Assembly (NCBI GenBank): GCA_964428225.1
Contig: CAYRXS010000012.1
Location: 1 to 48,408 of the forward strand
DNA: 48,408 nt
Origin: JBFMCU01 sp964428225
GTDB taxonomy: Bacteria; Planctomycetota; UBA1135; GCA-002686595
Direction: 5' to 3'
The number at the start of each line of letters is the position of its first letter. Positions within the stretch are counted from its first letter, which is position 1. Under the pieces are notes generated by a model. The model was not told the origin of the DNA and did not search any database. It saw nothing but the letters and a program-made list of their open reading frames with translations. Shown here piece by piece: positions 27,901 to 35,700 of this stretch. A program made the position numbers and the translations under genes.

Positions 27901-28315
27901 GCACGCTGCGACGCACCTGGTCGGCGAGGGTCTGGAAGCCGAGGTGGTGGTACGCGGCGGCGAGGGCGCTCGAGATCGCGTCGCTGGCGCCTCCGTTGCC
28001 CTGCGCGGAGAGGAAGACGTCGATGGCCTCCTCGAAGCGCCGGGAGAGCAGGTGGAGGAAGCCCTCGTAGGGGACGTGGTCGCGGCCGTCTCCTCGCAGC
28101 CGGGGCGGGACGTGGAACCGGTGGATCGCGTAGAGGAAGAAGAGCGCCCGGACGCGCTCGTAGAGGTTGTCGTTCGCGCGCCAGAAGGCGTCCAGCTCGC
28201 CGCACGCGGTGACGAGCTCGGCGAGCGTGGCGTCGCGACACACGGAGTCCAGGGAGGTGTCGCGGACCTCGGGATCCGCGGAGGTGATGATCTCGATGAG
28301 CTGGGCGGCGTTCAT
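24986..28315 (-). CDS. Fucokinase-type GHMP kinase fused to UGPase-type sugar-nucleotide pyrophosphorylase
   Basis: The 1109-residue protein has a helical head (1-170), then a GHMP kinase: substrate motif TPVRMDLSHSAWSD (181-194), phosphate-loop equivalent IPKGSRLAVST (314-324), GGGWQDSGGLWPGMK (370-384) and the C-terminal glycine strand GGMSGGGMGFIF (530-541). GGWQD is typical of L-fucokinase and heptose kinases, with Asp375 the likely base. The usual GSGLGSS loop is altered to GSRLAVS. Residues about 690-1109 are a eukaryotic-type UGPase fold: LAAGTGSRW (740-748), Lys756, and HNVDTVGADADP about residue 945. The order is the reverse of FKP, which has the pyrophosphorylase first. It follows the GalU-like gene by 7 bases. 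Conversion of a free sugar to a UDP-sugar is inferred. Confidence 0.75.
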   Translation of the reverse strand: MNAAQLIEIITSADPEVRDTSLDSVCRDATLAELVTACGELDAFWRANDNLYERVRALFFLYAIHRFHVPPRLRGDGRDHVPYEGFLHLLSRRFEEAIDVFLSAQGNGGASDAISSALAAAYHHLGFQTLADQVRRSVRSVAGNQWMFRIGHPADQPLRVRPELRAPHAESGAFPVLSEHTPVRMDLSHSAWSDIFFLGMDFPEGARVLNVSIDLAVRGRDAAPRPPVNAYFRVIDEPVLRLASIDLGDHADVTSLAEVFDFAKDYLGLLKAAVIAAGIVPPGMEGSEQSLADLLARMVGPGHGIELVSHVNDIPKGSRLAVSTNLLACLIAVCMRATGQTAALDGTLQEKERRLVAARAILGEWLAGSGGGWQDSGGLWPGMKLIQGELALPGDVEHGISRGRLLPSHHLFTERDASPEARRRLQDSLVLVHGGMAQDVGPILEMVTEKYLLRGEAEWQGRRQAMRVLDRILEALRAEDVRSIGEQTTHNFREPIQAIIPWASNLYTETLIDEVRAEFGESFWGFWMLGGMSGGGMGFIFAPEIREAAQDTLGRIMSETKTELQHALPFAIDPVVYDFAINENGTVAHLTRGRDALLPPGYYAMMVPVWVRRDTKALSPARRNELEAFGGASRDRSSYGEMVEVVFDNLVPRTAAETEDRRSLASLLDQHGFDPDQQESIRADLRGGRLGLAQNRLPITTHIEDVAEDDVTDATHGLDEGLRERGLELLADGQVAVVTLAAGTGSRWTQGAGVVKALHPFCRLRGRHRGFLEVHLAKSRRIGAQCGTPLPHVVTTSYLTHEPIAQWLRAVDDFGYPGPLRLSPGRAVGLRMIPMVRDLRFAWEEMPQQLLDEQAQKVLESLHAALIAWAESSGEGSDYTDNLPLQCLHPVGHWYEVPNLLRNGVLADLLDERPALRTLMLHNVDTVGADADPALLALHADSGAALTFEVITRRIEDLGGGLARVNGNTRLVEGLALPREEIEFELSYYNSMTTWIDVDRLLEVFRLTRADLRDSRKVAAAARALGARLPTYVTLKDVKKRWGHGQEDVFPISQYEKLWSDMTSLPEVDCRFVVVPRLRGQQLKDQAQLDGWLRDGSAAYVESICEFGE

Positions 28316-28322
28316 CGCGCGA

Positions 28323-29174
28323 TCAGGCTTGCCGCTCCCGGGTGGCCAGCAGCTCGACCATCTGGGCGAGCACCTCGTCGCGGTCGCGCCCCTTCATGAT
28401 CAGGGCGAGCTGGGCGAGGAACAGCCCGTACTGCACACCGATGTTGTAGCGCTGCCCGTTGATCTCGAAGGCGAGATAGCGCTCGCGGCCGGCCAGCTCG
28501 GTGAGGGCGGGAGAGAGCTGGATGGGATCGCCCTCGGGCGCGTCGGCGAGGTACCGCCCGAGGATCTCCATGATCTGCGGGGACAGGACGTGCATGCCGA
28601 AGAAGCACAGGTAGTGCCCCGCGCGCAGCCCGGGCACGATGAGCTCCTGCTCGGCGAGGGTTGGCGTGGGCTTCTCGTGCACCGTGTCGATCTCGTAGAG
28701 GTCCGAGCTGCCCCGCACGGGCCTCCCCCCCACCGCGCCGTAGAGGGGAAGGGTGCTCTCGCGGGTCGGCTGCACGGCGGACACCGCGCAGGCCTCGGCC
28801 TCCGCGATCTGCACGAGCTGCTGGACGCAGCGCCGCGACTCGCCGCTGACGCAGAGGTGGTCGCTGACCATGTGGAGGAAGGGCTCGGCCCCCACGAACT
28901 CGCGCGCGCAGAGCAGAGCGTGCCCGTAGCCGCGCGCGGTGCGCTGCTCCACGAACTCGACGCGCCCCGAGAGCTCGCCCAGGGCCTGCGCGTAGGTGGC
29001 CTCGTCGCCGGGGTGGACCACGACGGCGACCTCCTCGATCCCGCCGATGATCGCCTCCTCGACGATGATCTCCAGCGCCGCCTTCTGCTTCCCGTCGCGA
29101 TCGACCAGCGTCTGCAACGGCAGCGACCGCTGATCCTTCGCCGCCGCGGTGACCACGGCCTTGGTGATCTTCAT
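28323..29174 (-). CDS. GalU-like nucleotidyltransferase with degenerate nucleotide-binding motif
   Basis: The 283-residue protein aligns by eye with UTP-glucose-1-phosphate uridylyltransferase: EIIVEEAIIGGIEEVAVVV, then FVEQRTARGYGHALLCAREFVG and EPFLHMVSDHL, and KPTP further on. In the signature 'GxGTRxLPxxK' the glycines are replaced, giving AAAKDQRSLP (residues 10-19). Arg16 and Pro19 are kept. The metal-site 'GDD' is SDH. This may therefore be an altered-chemistry or regulatory subunit, though similar sequences with LPLQTLVDRDG exist in other bacteria to my recollection, so it is a real subfamily. GAGGAGG precedes the ATG. It starts a two-gene operon with the kinase-pyrophosphorylase fusion 7 bases downstream. 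Confidence 0.75.
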   Translation of the reverse strand: MKITKAVVTAAAKDQRSLPLQTLVDRDGKQKAALEIIVEEAIIGGIEEVAVVVHPGDEATYAQALGELSGRVEFVEQRTARGYGHALLCAREFVGAEPFLHMVSDHLCVSGESRRCVQQLVQIAEAEACAVSAVQPTRESTLPLYGAVGGRPVRGSSDLYEIDTVHEKPTPTLAEQELIVPGLRAGHYLCFFGMHVLSPQIMEILGRYLADAPEGDPIQLSPALTELAGRERYLAFEINGQRYNIGVQYGLFLAQLALIMKGRDRDEVLAQMVELLATRERQA

Positions 29175-29253
29175 GACTTCGCTTCGCCCTCCTCGGATTC
29201 ACCGCCGCGACCCCAGGGTGCGGCTGGGCGACGGTTCCGCCCTATTGAACCAT

Positions 29254-29288
29254 ACGAGCCGCGGCTCCGTATCGCGCGGCTCCGTATC
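29254..29288. repeat. Direct and inverted repeat in a divergent promoter region
   Basis: GCGGCTCCGTATC occurs twice, at 29261-29273 and 29276-29288, separated by two bases. Together with the preceding ATACGAGCC it also makes an imperfect palindrome centred near 29263. It lies between the minus-strand GalU-like gene and the plus-strand gene at 29297, so it may be a regulator site for either. Confidence 0.4.
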
Positions 29289-29296
29289 ATGGGGCG

Positions 29297-29995
29297 ATGA
29301 AGGACCAGTACTTCGGGGACGTCAACGACTACCGCAAGTACGGGCTGCTTCGGATCCTGCAGGCGGATTCGCCGCTCCGTATGCTCGTGGCCTGGATGCT
29401 GACGCCGGGGGACGAGCGCTCCGACGGACGGCTGACCTCGTACCTGGAGCAGCCCGGTCGATGGGAGCGCTTCGACCCCGAGCTGTATCGGGCCCTGGCC
29501 GGATTCCTCTCCGATCGGGCGGACCGCGGCGTGGGGCAGATCGAGGGGACGGATCTGATTCCGAGCGCGACCTACTTCTCCGAGCTCGTCCCCGACGACG
29601 CGCCGGGACGGAGGCGCTGGGTGGATGGACTGCGCGACGCGGCCGGCGATCGCGACCTCGTGTTCCTGGATCCCGACAACGGGATCGAGGTGAAGTCGCG
29701 ACCGCCGGGGCGTAGCGATTCCTCGAAGTACGTGTACTGGAGCGAGATCGAGATGCTCTGGAGCGCGGGCGTCTCGCTGCTGATCTACCAGCACATCCCC
29801 CGCGTCCGGCGCGAGGAGTACGTGCCCCGACTCGCCGCGGAGCTCGAGAGGCACACCTCCCCCGCGCTCGTGAGGGCCTTCGTCACGCCCTCCGTGCTCT
29901 TCCTGCTCGCGGGCCAGGAGCGGCACGCGGCGCACCTGCGGAGCGCGGCGGACGGCGTTTCCGCCCGGTGGGGCGACCAGATCCGCATCTGGTAG
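29297..29995 (+). CDS. Conserved uncharacterised protein with GD-x-x-DYRKYGLLR and FLDPDNG motifs
   Basis: The 232-residue soluble protein opens MKDQYFGDVNDYRKYGLLR, a pattern I recall from a widespread bacterial family of unknown function, some near phage or mobile genes. A second motif, DLVFLDPDNGIE near residues 121-132, looks like a strand-loop of an alpha/beta Rossmann-like fold, with acidic residues that could bind a metal or cofactor. YVYWSEIEMLW and LLIYQHIPR follow. Length and motif order look complete. The ATG lies just after the repeat at 29254-29288, without a strong Shine-Dalgarno. No named function is assigned. A methyltransferase-like or nuclease-like role is only a guess from the DP-D-N-G motif. 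Confidence 0.75.
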   Translation: MKDQYFGDVNDYRKYGLLRILQADSPLRMLVAWMLTPGDERSDGRLTSYLEQPGRWERFDPELYRALAGFLSDRADRGVGQIEGTDLIPSATYFSELVPDDAPGRRRWVDGLRDAAGDRDLVFLDPDNGIEVKSRPPGRSDSSKYVYWSEIEMLWSAGVSLLIYQHIPRVRREEYVPRLAAELERHTSPALVRAFVTPSVLFLLAGQERHAAHLRSAADGVSARWGDQIRIW

Positions 29996-30106
29996 CCGCG
30001 GGAGGGCCGCTCTCGCGATCGACGCGAGACTGGTGAGAAGTGGGCCCTTGGGGTATCGTCGGAGCTGGAGTGTCGACACCGGTGAGGCCGGTGCAGGGAG
30101 GTTCGG

Positions 30107-30718
30107 ATGGACGACACGACTTGCGAGAATCTCTTGCGTCGGATGCTCGCGTGGCGACGAGCCGCGCTGAACGTGGTGCTCGGCGCCGTCGTGGCGGGAG
30201 CGTCGTACTACGTGGTCGACGTCAGGATCGACAGCGACGCCGTCTCGGGAATCGTCCTGATCCCGTGCATCATGCTCTACCTCCTGGGCGGCCTCTTCCT
30301 GATGATCGCGATCCCGGTCATCTGGTACTACGTGATTCGCACGGCCTGGATGGAGGGCGGGACGTTTTATGCTCTCGAGTGCGCGGCCCTCGCCATCCTG
30401 CTGACGCCGGCGCTCGCCCTCGGGATTCTCCTCGTGCCGGTGCTGGTCGCCTCCGACATCCGGAGCGGGTACGCGGGCTGGAGGAAGCTCCGGTACCGAA
30501 GCGGACCCGAGTGGCTGCTGCGCTCCGTCTCGGGAATCGTCGGGCTGATCGTCGGGTTCGCCATCGGAGCGGGCGGCTGGATCCTGGCCGGCGCCCTGTG
30601 GGGAGTCCTGGCGGGCGCGATCGCCGGCCTGCTCACCCTCTGGATCCTGAACCTCGTCGCCCACGGTCTCCGCGACGAAGGGACGGACGCGGATCCGCTC
30701 TCCCCCGTGTCGGAGTGA
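30107..30718 (+). CDS. Polytopic membrane protein with glycine-zipper-like segment
   Basis: The 203-residue protein has about five hydrophobic segments: residues 19-37, 47-72, 84-110, and two close ones at about 142-182 (IVGLIVGFAIGAGGWILAGALWGVLAGAIAGLL in outline, where Gly/Ala recur every four residues as in glycine zippers). The N-terminus is short and cytoplasmic (DDTTCENLLRR) and the C-terminus is acidic. GGGAGG lies 6 bases before the ATG. It follows the 29297 gene by 111 bases, with a TATCGT hexamer at 30054 that could serve as a separate -10. It is convergent with the M1-peptidase remnant at 30741. Family not recognised. Confidence 0.6.
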   Translation: MDDTTCENLLRRMLAWRRAALNVVLGAVVAGASYYVVDVRIDSDAVSGIVLIPCIMLYLLGGLFLMIAIPVIWYYVIRTAWMEGGTFYALECAALAILLTPALALGILLVPVLVASDIRSGYAGWRKLRYRSGPEWLLRSVSGIVGLIVGFAIGAGGWILAGALWGVLAGAIAGLLTLWILNLVAHGLRDEGTDADPLSPVSE

Positions 30719-30740
30719 GACGCGGGCGCCACGGCGCGAG

Positions 30741-31383
30741 TCAGAACGCGTGCACCGCCTTCTTCCGGTTCAGCTGCAGGACGAGAGCGTCCGGGTCGAC
30801 GAGGACGCGCTCGGGCTCGAAGTCGCAGGAGATCGTGAGCTCCCGCTCCTCGTCCGCGCCCAGGGTGACGCGGACACGGGACTCGCGATAGTCCACGGAC
30901 CCGGCGGAGTCGGCGTCGAACCGGTCGCCGGCCGTGGCGGCGACCTGGACCTCGACGCGGCCGGTGCCGGCGTTGCGGACGAGGAGAGTGACCTCTCAGC
31001 CCGAGTCGTCGTCGCGCTCGCGCCGCTCGACGTCCTCGAGCACGTACTCGGGAACCACGACGTCGCGGTACCACTGGCTCACGAAGTCGTCGTAGCTGTC
31101 GACGTCGGCGGCGTAGCCCCTCATGTGCTCGACGAAGTCGAACAGGACGGGGTGATCCGGATTGCCGTGGTAGCGGCTCGCAAACGCGCGCAGGCCGTCG
31201 AACATCCGCTCGCGGCCCAGCTCGTTCAGCATCATCCAGGCGACCCAGCCGCCCCGGTCGTACATGACCGCCTTTTCGCCGTCGCGTGAACCGTCGAGCC
31301 AGACGATCGGCACCTCGGCGTCCACCCGGCGGTTCTCGGTGTAGGAGCTCTCGATGAACCTCGCGAAGGCGATCCTCGCGAGG
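30741..31383 (-). pseudogene. Decayed C-terminal copy of the M1 peptidase/ABC permease gene
   Basis: Over about 643 bases this copies the last 215 codons of the 32715-36293 gene, ending at exactly the same stop. It lacks the ABC membrane part and the HEAAH zinc site. A TGG codon of the intact gene is TGA here (30996-30998). Reading beyond it, the remaining 85 codons stay in frame and still match to the end. Most differences are synonymous or conservative (I/V, D/E), suggesting that the copy was once a functional paralog before truncation. The 5' edge coincides with a REP-like repeat, which supplies an accidental GTG start at 31400. Any product would be 134 residues and catalytically dead. Confidence 0.85.
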
Positions 31384-31508
31384 AATACAGCGTCAGGCAC
31401 GTTCTTCCCCCCTCACGCTCAACGCATCGCCCTGTGAATGGTCCTTCTGATTGCAGGGAAGACGGAGCATGGCGAGGGGGGGAGGAATCTGCCTGACACC
31501 GTATTCGC
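31383..31508. repeat. REP-like imperfect inverted repeat (BIME-like pair)
   Basis: The left arm (31383-31413, beginning GAATACAGCGTCAGGCA) is the near-complement of the right arm (31478-31506, ending TGCCTGACACCGTATTC). Both contain GTCAGGCA, then a TTC and a run of six or seven C. A smaller inner pair, CCCTG (31430-31434) and CAGGG (31454-31458), lies between them. The layout is typical of REP pairs mobilised by REP-associated tyrosine transposases, but no such transposase lies in the window. The left arm abuts the truncated end of the M1 remnant. Confidence 0.6.
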
Positions 31509-31581
31509 AGGCCCAGTTTGCAGACAGCACGGGCTTGAATGCGGCGGAGATTGCGCGGGCTGGGTATCGGGTATCTTTCTC

Positions 31582-32472
31582 CTACTTTGCCCCTGGTTGA
31601 CCGCCGAGGCCGAGCCACGCAGTACGGACCTCACGCATAGCTCTAAGCTGCCCTTCCGGCACAACGAAGTCTTCGTGGAAAGTGGCCCCATGAATGCGAA
31701 TCGTGACCTTCTTCGCCGACAGCATAGCCGCAAGCATCTCGTAGTCTCGGACGGGTTCGTCTGTCCACTCCCAGACTTTGGTTCGAACAACTTCTCGACT
31801 GAAGTCCAGGTCGTTCAACCGGAAGTTTTCGTCGTCCACCTTGATGGACAGAGATTCCACGAAGAGCGAACGCTCACTCCAGTAGTGGAAGCTGAAGCGC
31901 AAAGGGAAGTCGGCTGCCGAACCGTCTCGTGTTCCGAAGTAAGCAGCTACCGAAGTCTTGATCTTGGGCACCGCTGGGTGTCGAAGCCAAGTGATACCAG
32001 TGAACTCGTCTAGCTCCGACGTTAGCCTACCCGTGGCTCGTTCGAAGTCTCGTTTTTCCTTTTCTGCCTTCAGGGCACGTTCTTTCTCCAGCTCTTCCTT
32101 AATCGCAGCCAACTGCCGATCAACATCTGCAAGCAGTGCCCGCCCATCCTGTGACTCGGCAGACTCAGGATGACGCACTAGGAGATCCTCTAGCTGTTCC
32201 CTCGCCGCTTCAAGCTCGCCCGCTGCTGCCCATGCCTCGGCGGAAGCCAGCAGTCTAGCGGGACCATGTTCGAATTCATCGACCCTAGCCCGGAGTTCGG
32301 CCTCTTCCTCCTGCAACTCCCGCACTTGTTCCCGCAATGCCGCCGCCTGGTTCCGTAGCCGCGCACAGCTCTCGCATTGATCTGCACACGCGGCAGCAAG
32401 AGCGAGCACGCTGCTCAGGAATCCCAGTGTTCGGATCTTCCTCCCGACCTTCCTCTTGACCACTAGATACAT
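31582..32472 (-). CDS. Putative lipoprotein with coiled coils, lower-GC gene
   Basis: The 296-residue product from the ATG at 32472 has a basic head, a hydrophobic stretch (about residues 15-28) and a lipobox-like AAAC (Cys29), then two more Cys (ADQCESC). Two coiled coils follow, at residues about 35-70 (LRNQAAALREQVRELQEEEAELRARV) and about 120-150 (IKEELEKERALKAEKEKRDFE). The C-terminal 130 residues are a beta-rich domain I do not recognise. Two 60-base lines I counted in it are about 57 percent G+C, lower than typical lines around it. The upstream in-frame extension lacks any signal. It sits between the M1 remnant/REP pair and the intact M1 gene, which suggests acquisition with that rearrangement. 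Confidence 0.65.
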   Translation of the reverse strand: MYLVVKRKVGRKIRTLGFLSSVLALAAACADQCESCARLRNQAAALREQVRELQEEEAELRARVDEFEHGPARLLASAEAWAAAGELEAAREQLEDLLVRHPESAESQDGRALLADVDRQLAAIKEELEKERALKAEKEKRDFERATGRLTSELDEFTGITWLRHPAVPKIKTSVAAYFGTRDGSAADFPLRFSFHYWSERSLFVESLSIKVDDENFRLNDLDFSREVVRTKVWEWTDEPVRDYEMLAAMLSAKKVTIRIHGATFHEDFVVPEGQLRAMREVRTAWLGLGGQPGAK

Positions 32473-32714
32473 CGCACAGCCCCGCGTTTTTGACGGATAA
32501 ACCAAGCGGCGCCCCCATACTACGCCCATGGTCGGCAGCCCACCACCTGCCCCCCCTTCCGACGTTCCGAGCCGTCCGGATCCTGCCGCTACGCATCGCT
32601 CCCGTCGAATCTCCCTTATCCGGGACCCTCCTCCTGCTCCCGGATCGTCCCCGCGATACACGGCGAGCCGTGGCGCTCGGCTCCGCCGCCGTTTCCGTGC
32701 TCGTCAGTGGCCTC

Positions 32715-35700
32715 TCAGAACGCGTGCACCGCCTTCTTCCGGTTCAGCTGCAGGACGAGGGCGTCCGGGTCGACGAGGACGCGCTCGGGCTCGAAGTCGC
32801 AGGAGATCGTGAGCTTGCGCTCCTCGTCGGCGCCCAGGATGACCGAGACTCGGGATTCGCGGTAGTCCGGGGATACCGCGGAGTCGGCGTCGAACCGCTC
32901 GCCGGCCGAGGCGGCGACCTGGACCTCGACGCGGCCGGTGCCGGCGTTGCGGAGGAGGAGAGTGACCTCCCAGCCCGAGCCGTCGGCGAGCTCGCGCCGC
33001 TCGACGTCCTCGAGCACGTACTCGGGGATCACGACGTCGCGGTACCACTGGTCGACGAAATCGTCGTAGCTCTCTACGTCGTCGGCGAAGTCCCTCATGT
33101 GCTCGACGAAGTCGAACAGGACGGGGTGATCCGGATTGCCGTGGTAGCGGCTCGCAAACGCGCGCAGGCCGTCGAACATCCGCTCGCGGCCCAGCTCGTT
33201 CAGCATCATCCAGGCGACCCAGCCGCCCCGATCGTACATGACCGCCTTGTCGCCGTCGCGTGAACCATCGAGCCAGACGATCGGCACCTCGGCGTCCACC
33301 CGGCGGTTCTCGGCATAGGAGCTCTCGATGAACCTCGCGAACGCGATCCGCGCCGCGAGGCCGTCGATCTCCTCGCACAGGAGCATCGCCGAGAAGTGGG
33401 CCATGCCCTCGGAGAGGACGACCCCCCCCGGCCCCTTGCCCGGGGTGACGAGGCCGCCCCACCACTGGTGCGCCGCCTCGTGCGCGGCGACGGTGAAGGG
33501 CGCGTTCGGCTCGGCGTCGGGATCGGAGAGGAAACCGATCGACTCGGAGAAGGAGATGTTCGTGGAGATGCCCTGGGCGTAGCGCGCGATCGCGGGGAAC
33601 TCCGAGACGCGCAGCTCCTCCCAGGGATAGGGATGGAACCACTCCGAGTAGTGCAGGCGCGCCGCATCGAGGGCGCGGAGGATCTCGTCGACGTTGAAGC
33701 GGTGCTCGGGATGGAAGAAGACGGCCGTCCCCTCCCCCCGCTCGACGTTCCAGCGGCCGGCGATCACGTTGAACGAACGGACCGGATATTCGGTGGCCCA
33801 CTCGACCACGCGGCGCCCGGCCTCGACGTGCTCGTCCTCGAGACGGCCCACGCAGTTGACGGTGTACTCCTCGGGCGCGCTCACCTCCATCCGCACGTTC
33901 ATCGTCGAGCGGCACCCGTCCACCGCCGGCGTGATCCCCTCGTGGAAGCCCTCGGGCCAGTCGCGAGGATCTGGACGGTTGTCCTCGTCGACCCCGATCC
34001 CCTCCATGAATCCGACCCAGGGGAAGACGGCGGGGTTGCGGCTCGTCAGGACCACGCCCGAGGGGAGGATGAACTCCCACAGGCTGCCGCCGTTGCGCGT
34101 GGGTCCGTCGGGCCAGTGACCGTCGTACTCGAAGCCCAGGAGGACCTCCTCGTTCGGGGCCAAGGGCTCCGGCGGAGTGAACACGAAGAGCATCGAGCTC
34201 TCCTCGGGCTCGTGAGACTCTCCGTCCAGGGTCCACGCGAGATCGGACCACGCGCGATAGCCCGTCACCGGGAAGCTCGTCAGAGCCTCCTCGCCCCGGT
34301 TGACGAGCCGGTAGGTGCCGAGCACGTGGAAGTAGCCCGCGGGGGGATCGAGGATCATCTCCACGTCGACGTCCGTGACGTCGGGCACGTCGGCGTCGGC
34401 CCACGTCTCGACGTTGCGGCGCCAGTACTCCTCGGCGAGATGCTCGATCTCGCTCCCCTCGAAGCCGGCGGCGATCGACGCCTGGAGCCAGACCGCGAGC
34501 CCCGCGGGCACGGCGACCACCGGCAGGAGGCGAAGCCCCGTCCGCAGGAGGGCGTGGGGCCGCAGCCGCCGCAGGACGCCGACGCCGTCGAAGTCGCGAC
34601 GAGGGAAGACCCGCGCGGCGAGGACCAGGAAGAGGACGGCCAGGCCGAGCATCTCGATCCGGTTCAGGAGCAGCTCGCGGCGGATCAGCTCGAAGGTTCC
34701 GATGTCGCTCCACTCGAGCACGCCCCACAACGCCCAGTTCCCGGCCCACGTGACGTACCCCTGCCCGTCCAGCCAGAGCGAGAGCAGCAACGCCCCCAGC
34801 GCCAGGCCGTAGGTCGCGTACCGGTTTCGCACGAAGGCGTACAGCACGCTGACGAACCCGCACCAGACGAGGAACGTGGGCAGCAGGATCCCTCCCCAGA
34901 CGAGCGCGAAGGGCCAGAGCTCGATGGCGGCCGACGACTGCACCGCGATGACGACGCAGCAGATCGCCAGGGACGCGAGCATCGCGACGACGGCCACCGC
35001 CATGTTCGCCACCGTCTTGCCGAGCAGCAGCGCTCCCGTGGACACCGGCGCCGCGTAGTAGATCCCGTCGAGCTTCCGGGCCCGCTCGCGCCGCAGCGAC
35101 TCCACCGTGTAGAACAGCAGCAGCAGGATGAGGACCGCCACCAGCATCCCCGCGGTGTTCGTGGCGACGACGCCCGAGGTCAGGAGCGGGCGGTTCTCGA
35201 ACCGATCCTCGGTGGCGAACGCGGTGATCCCGACCATGAGGAGGATCAAGGGAACGAACAGATACAGGCCGGGAGCGGTCCGCAGCTCGATCAGCTCCGC
35301 GCGGGTCACCTCGACGGCGCCGCGCAGGAAGCCGGGGCGCCGCGTCTCCATGCACAGGTCCCCCACCGTCGCGGGAGCGTCGGACGCGGGCTCGGGAGTC
35401 TCGACGGCCGGAGTCTCGGGCCGCCGGCGCCGCTCGCGTCGGCCGAGGGGATCGCGGCGGAAGGAGCGGACGGAGGACCACACGAGCCCGATCCCCGCCC
35501 CGACGAAGGCCAGGCGGCTGAGGAGGAAGGGGAGCTCGAGGGGGATCGTCTGGAGGTTGTAGAACTCGGCGCCGCGGTCGATCTTGATGAACCCGAGCTT
35601 GAGCCAGCGGCGGCCGAAGGGGTCGATGAAGCCCAGGATCTCGCTCACCGTCGGATCGAGCCGGTCCGGGGACCACTTCCACAGGAAGAGCCCGCAGAAG

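Noticed and set aside
25913..28399. Long plus-strand open frame opposite the kinase-pyrophosphorylase fusion
   Set aside because: Shadow with no motif; the minus strand holds the GHMP and UGPase motifs.
30996..30998. TGA in the M1 remnant read as a recoded Trp
   Set aside because: TGA ends many intact genes in the window, and the copy already lacks its N-terminal two thirds; a nonsense mutation is simpler.
31438..32013. Plus-strand open frame over the REP and the low-GC lipoprotein gene
   Set aside because: Begins inside the repeat and runs antisense to a better-supported gene with lipobox and coiled coils.
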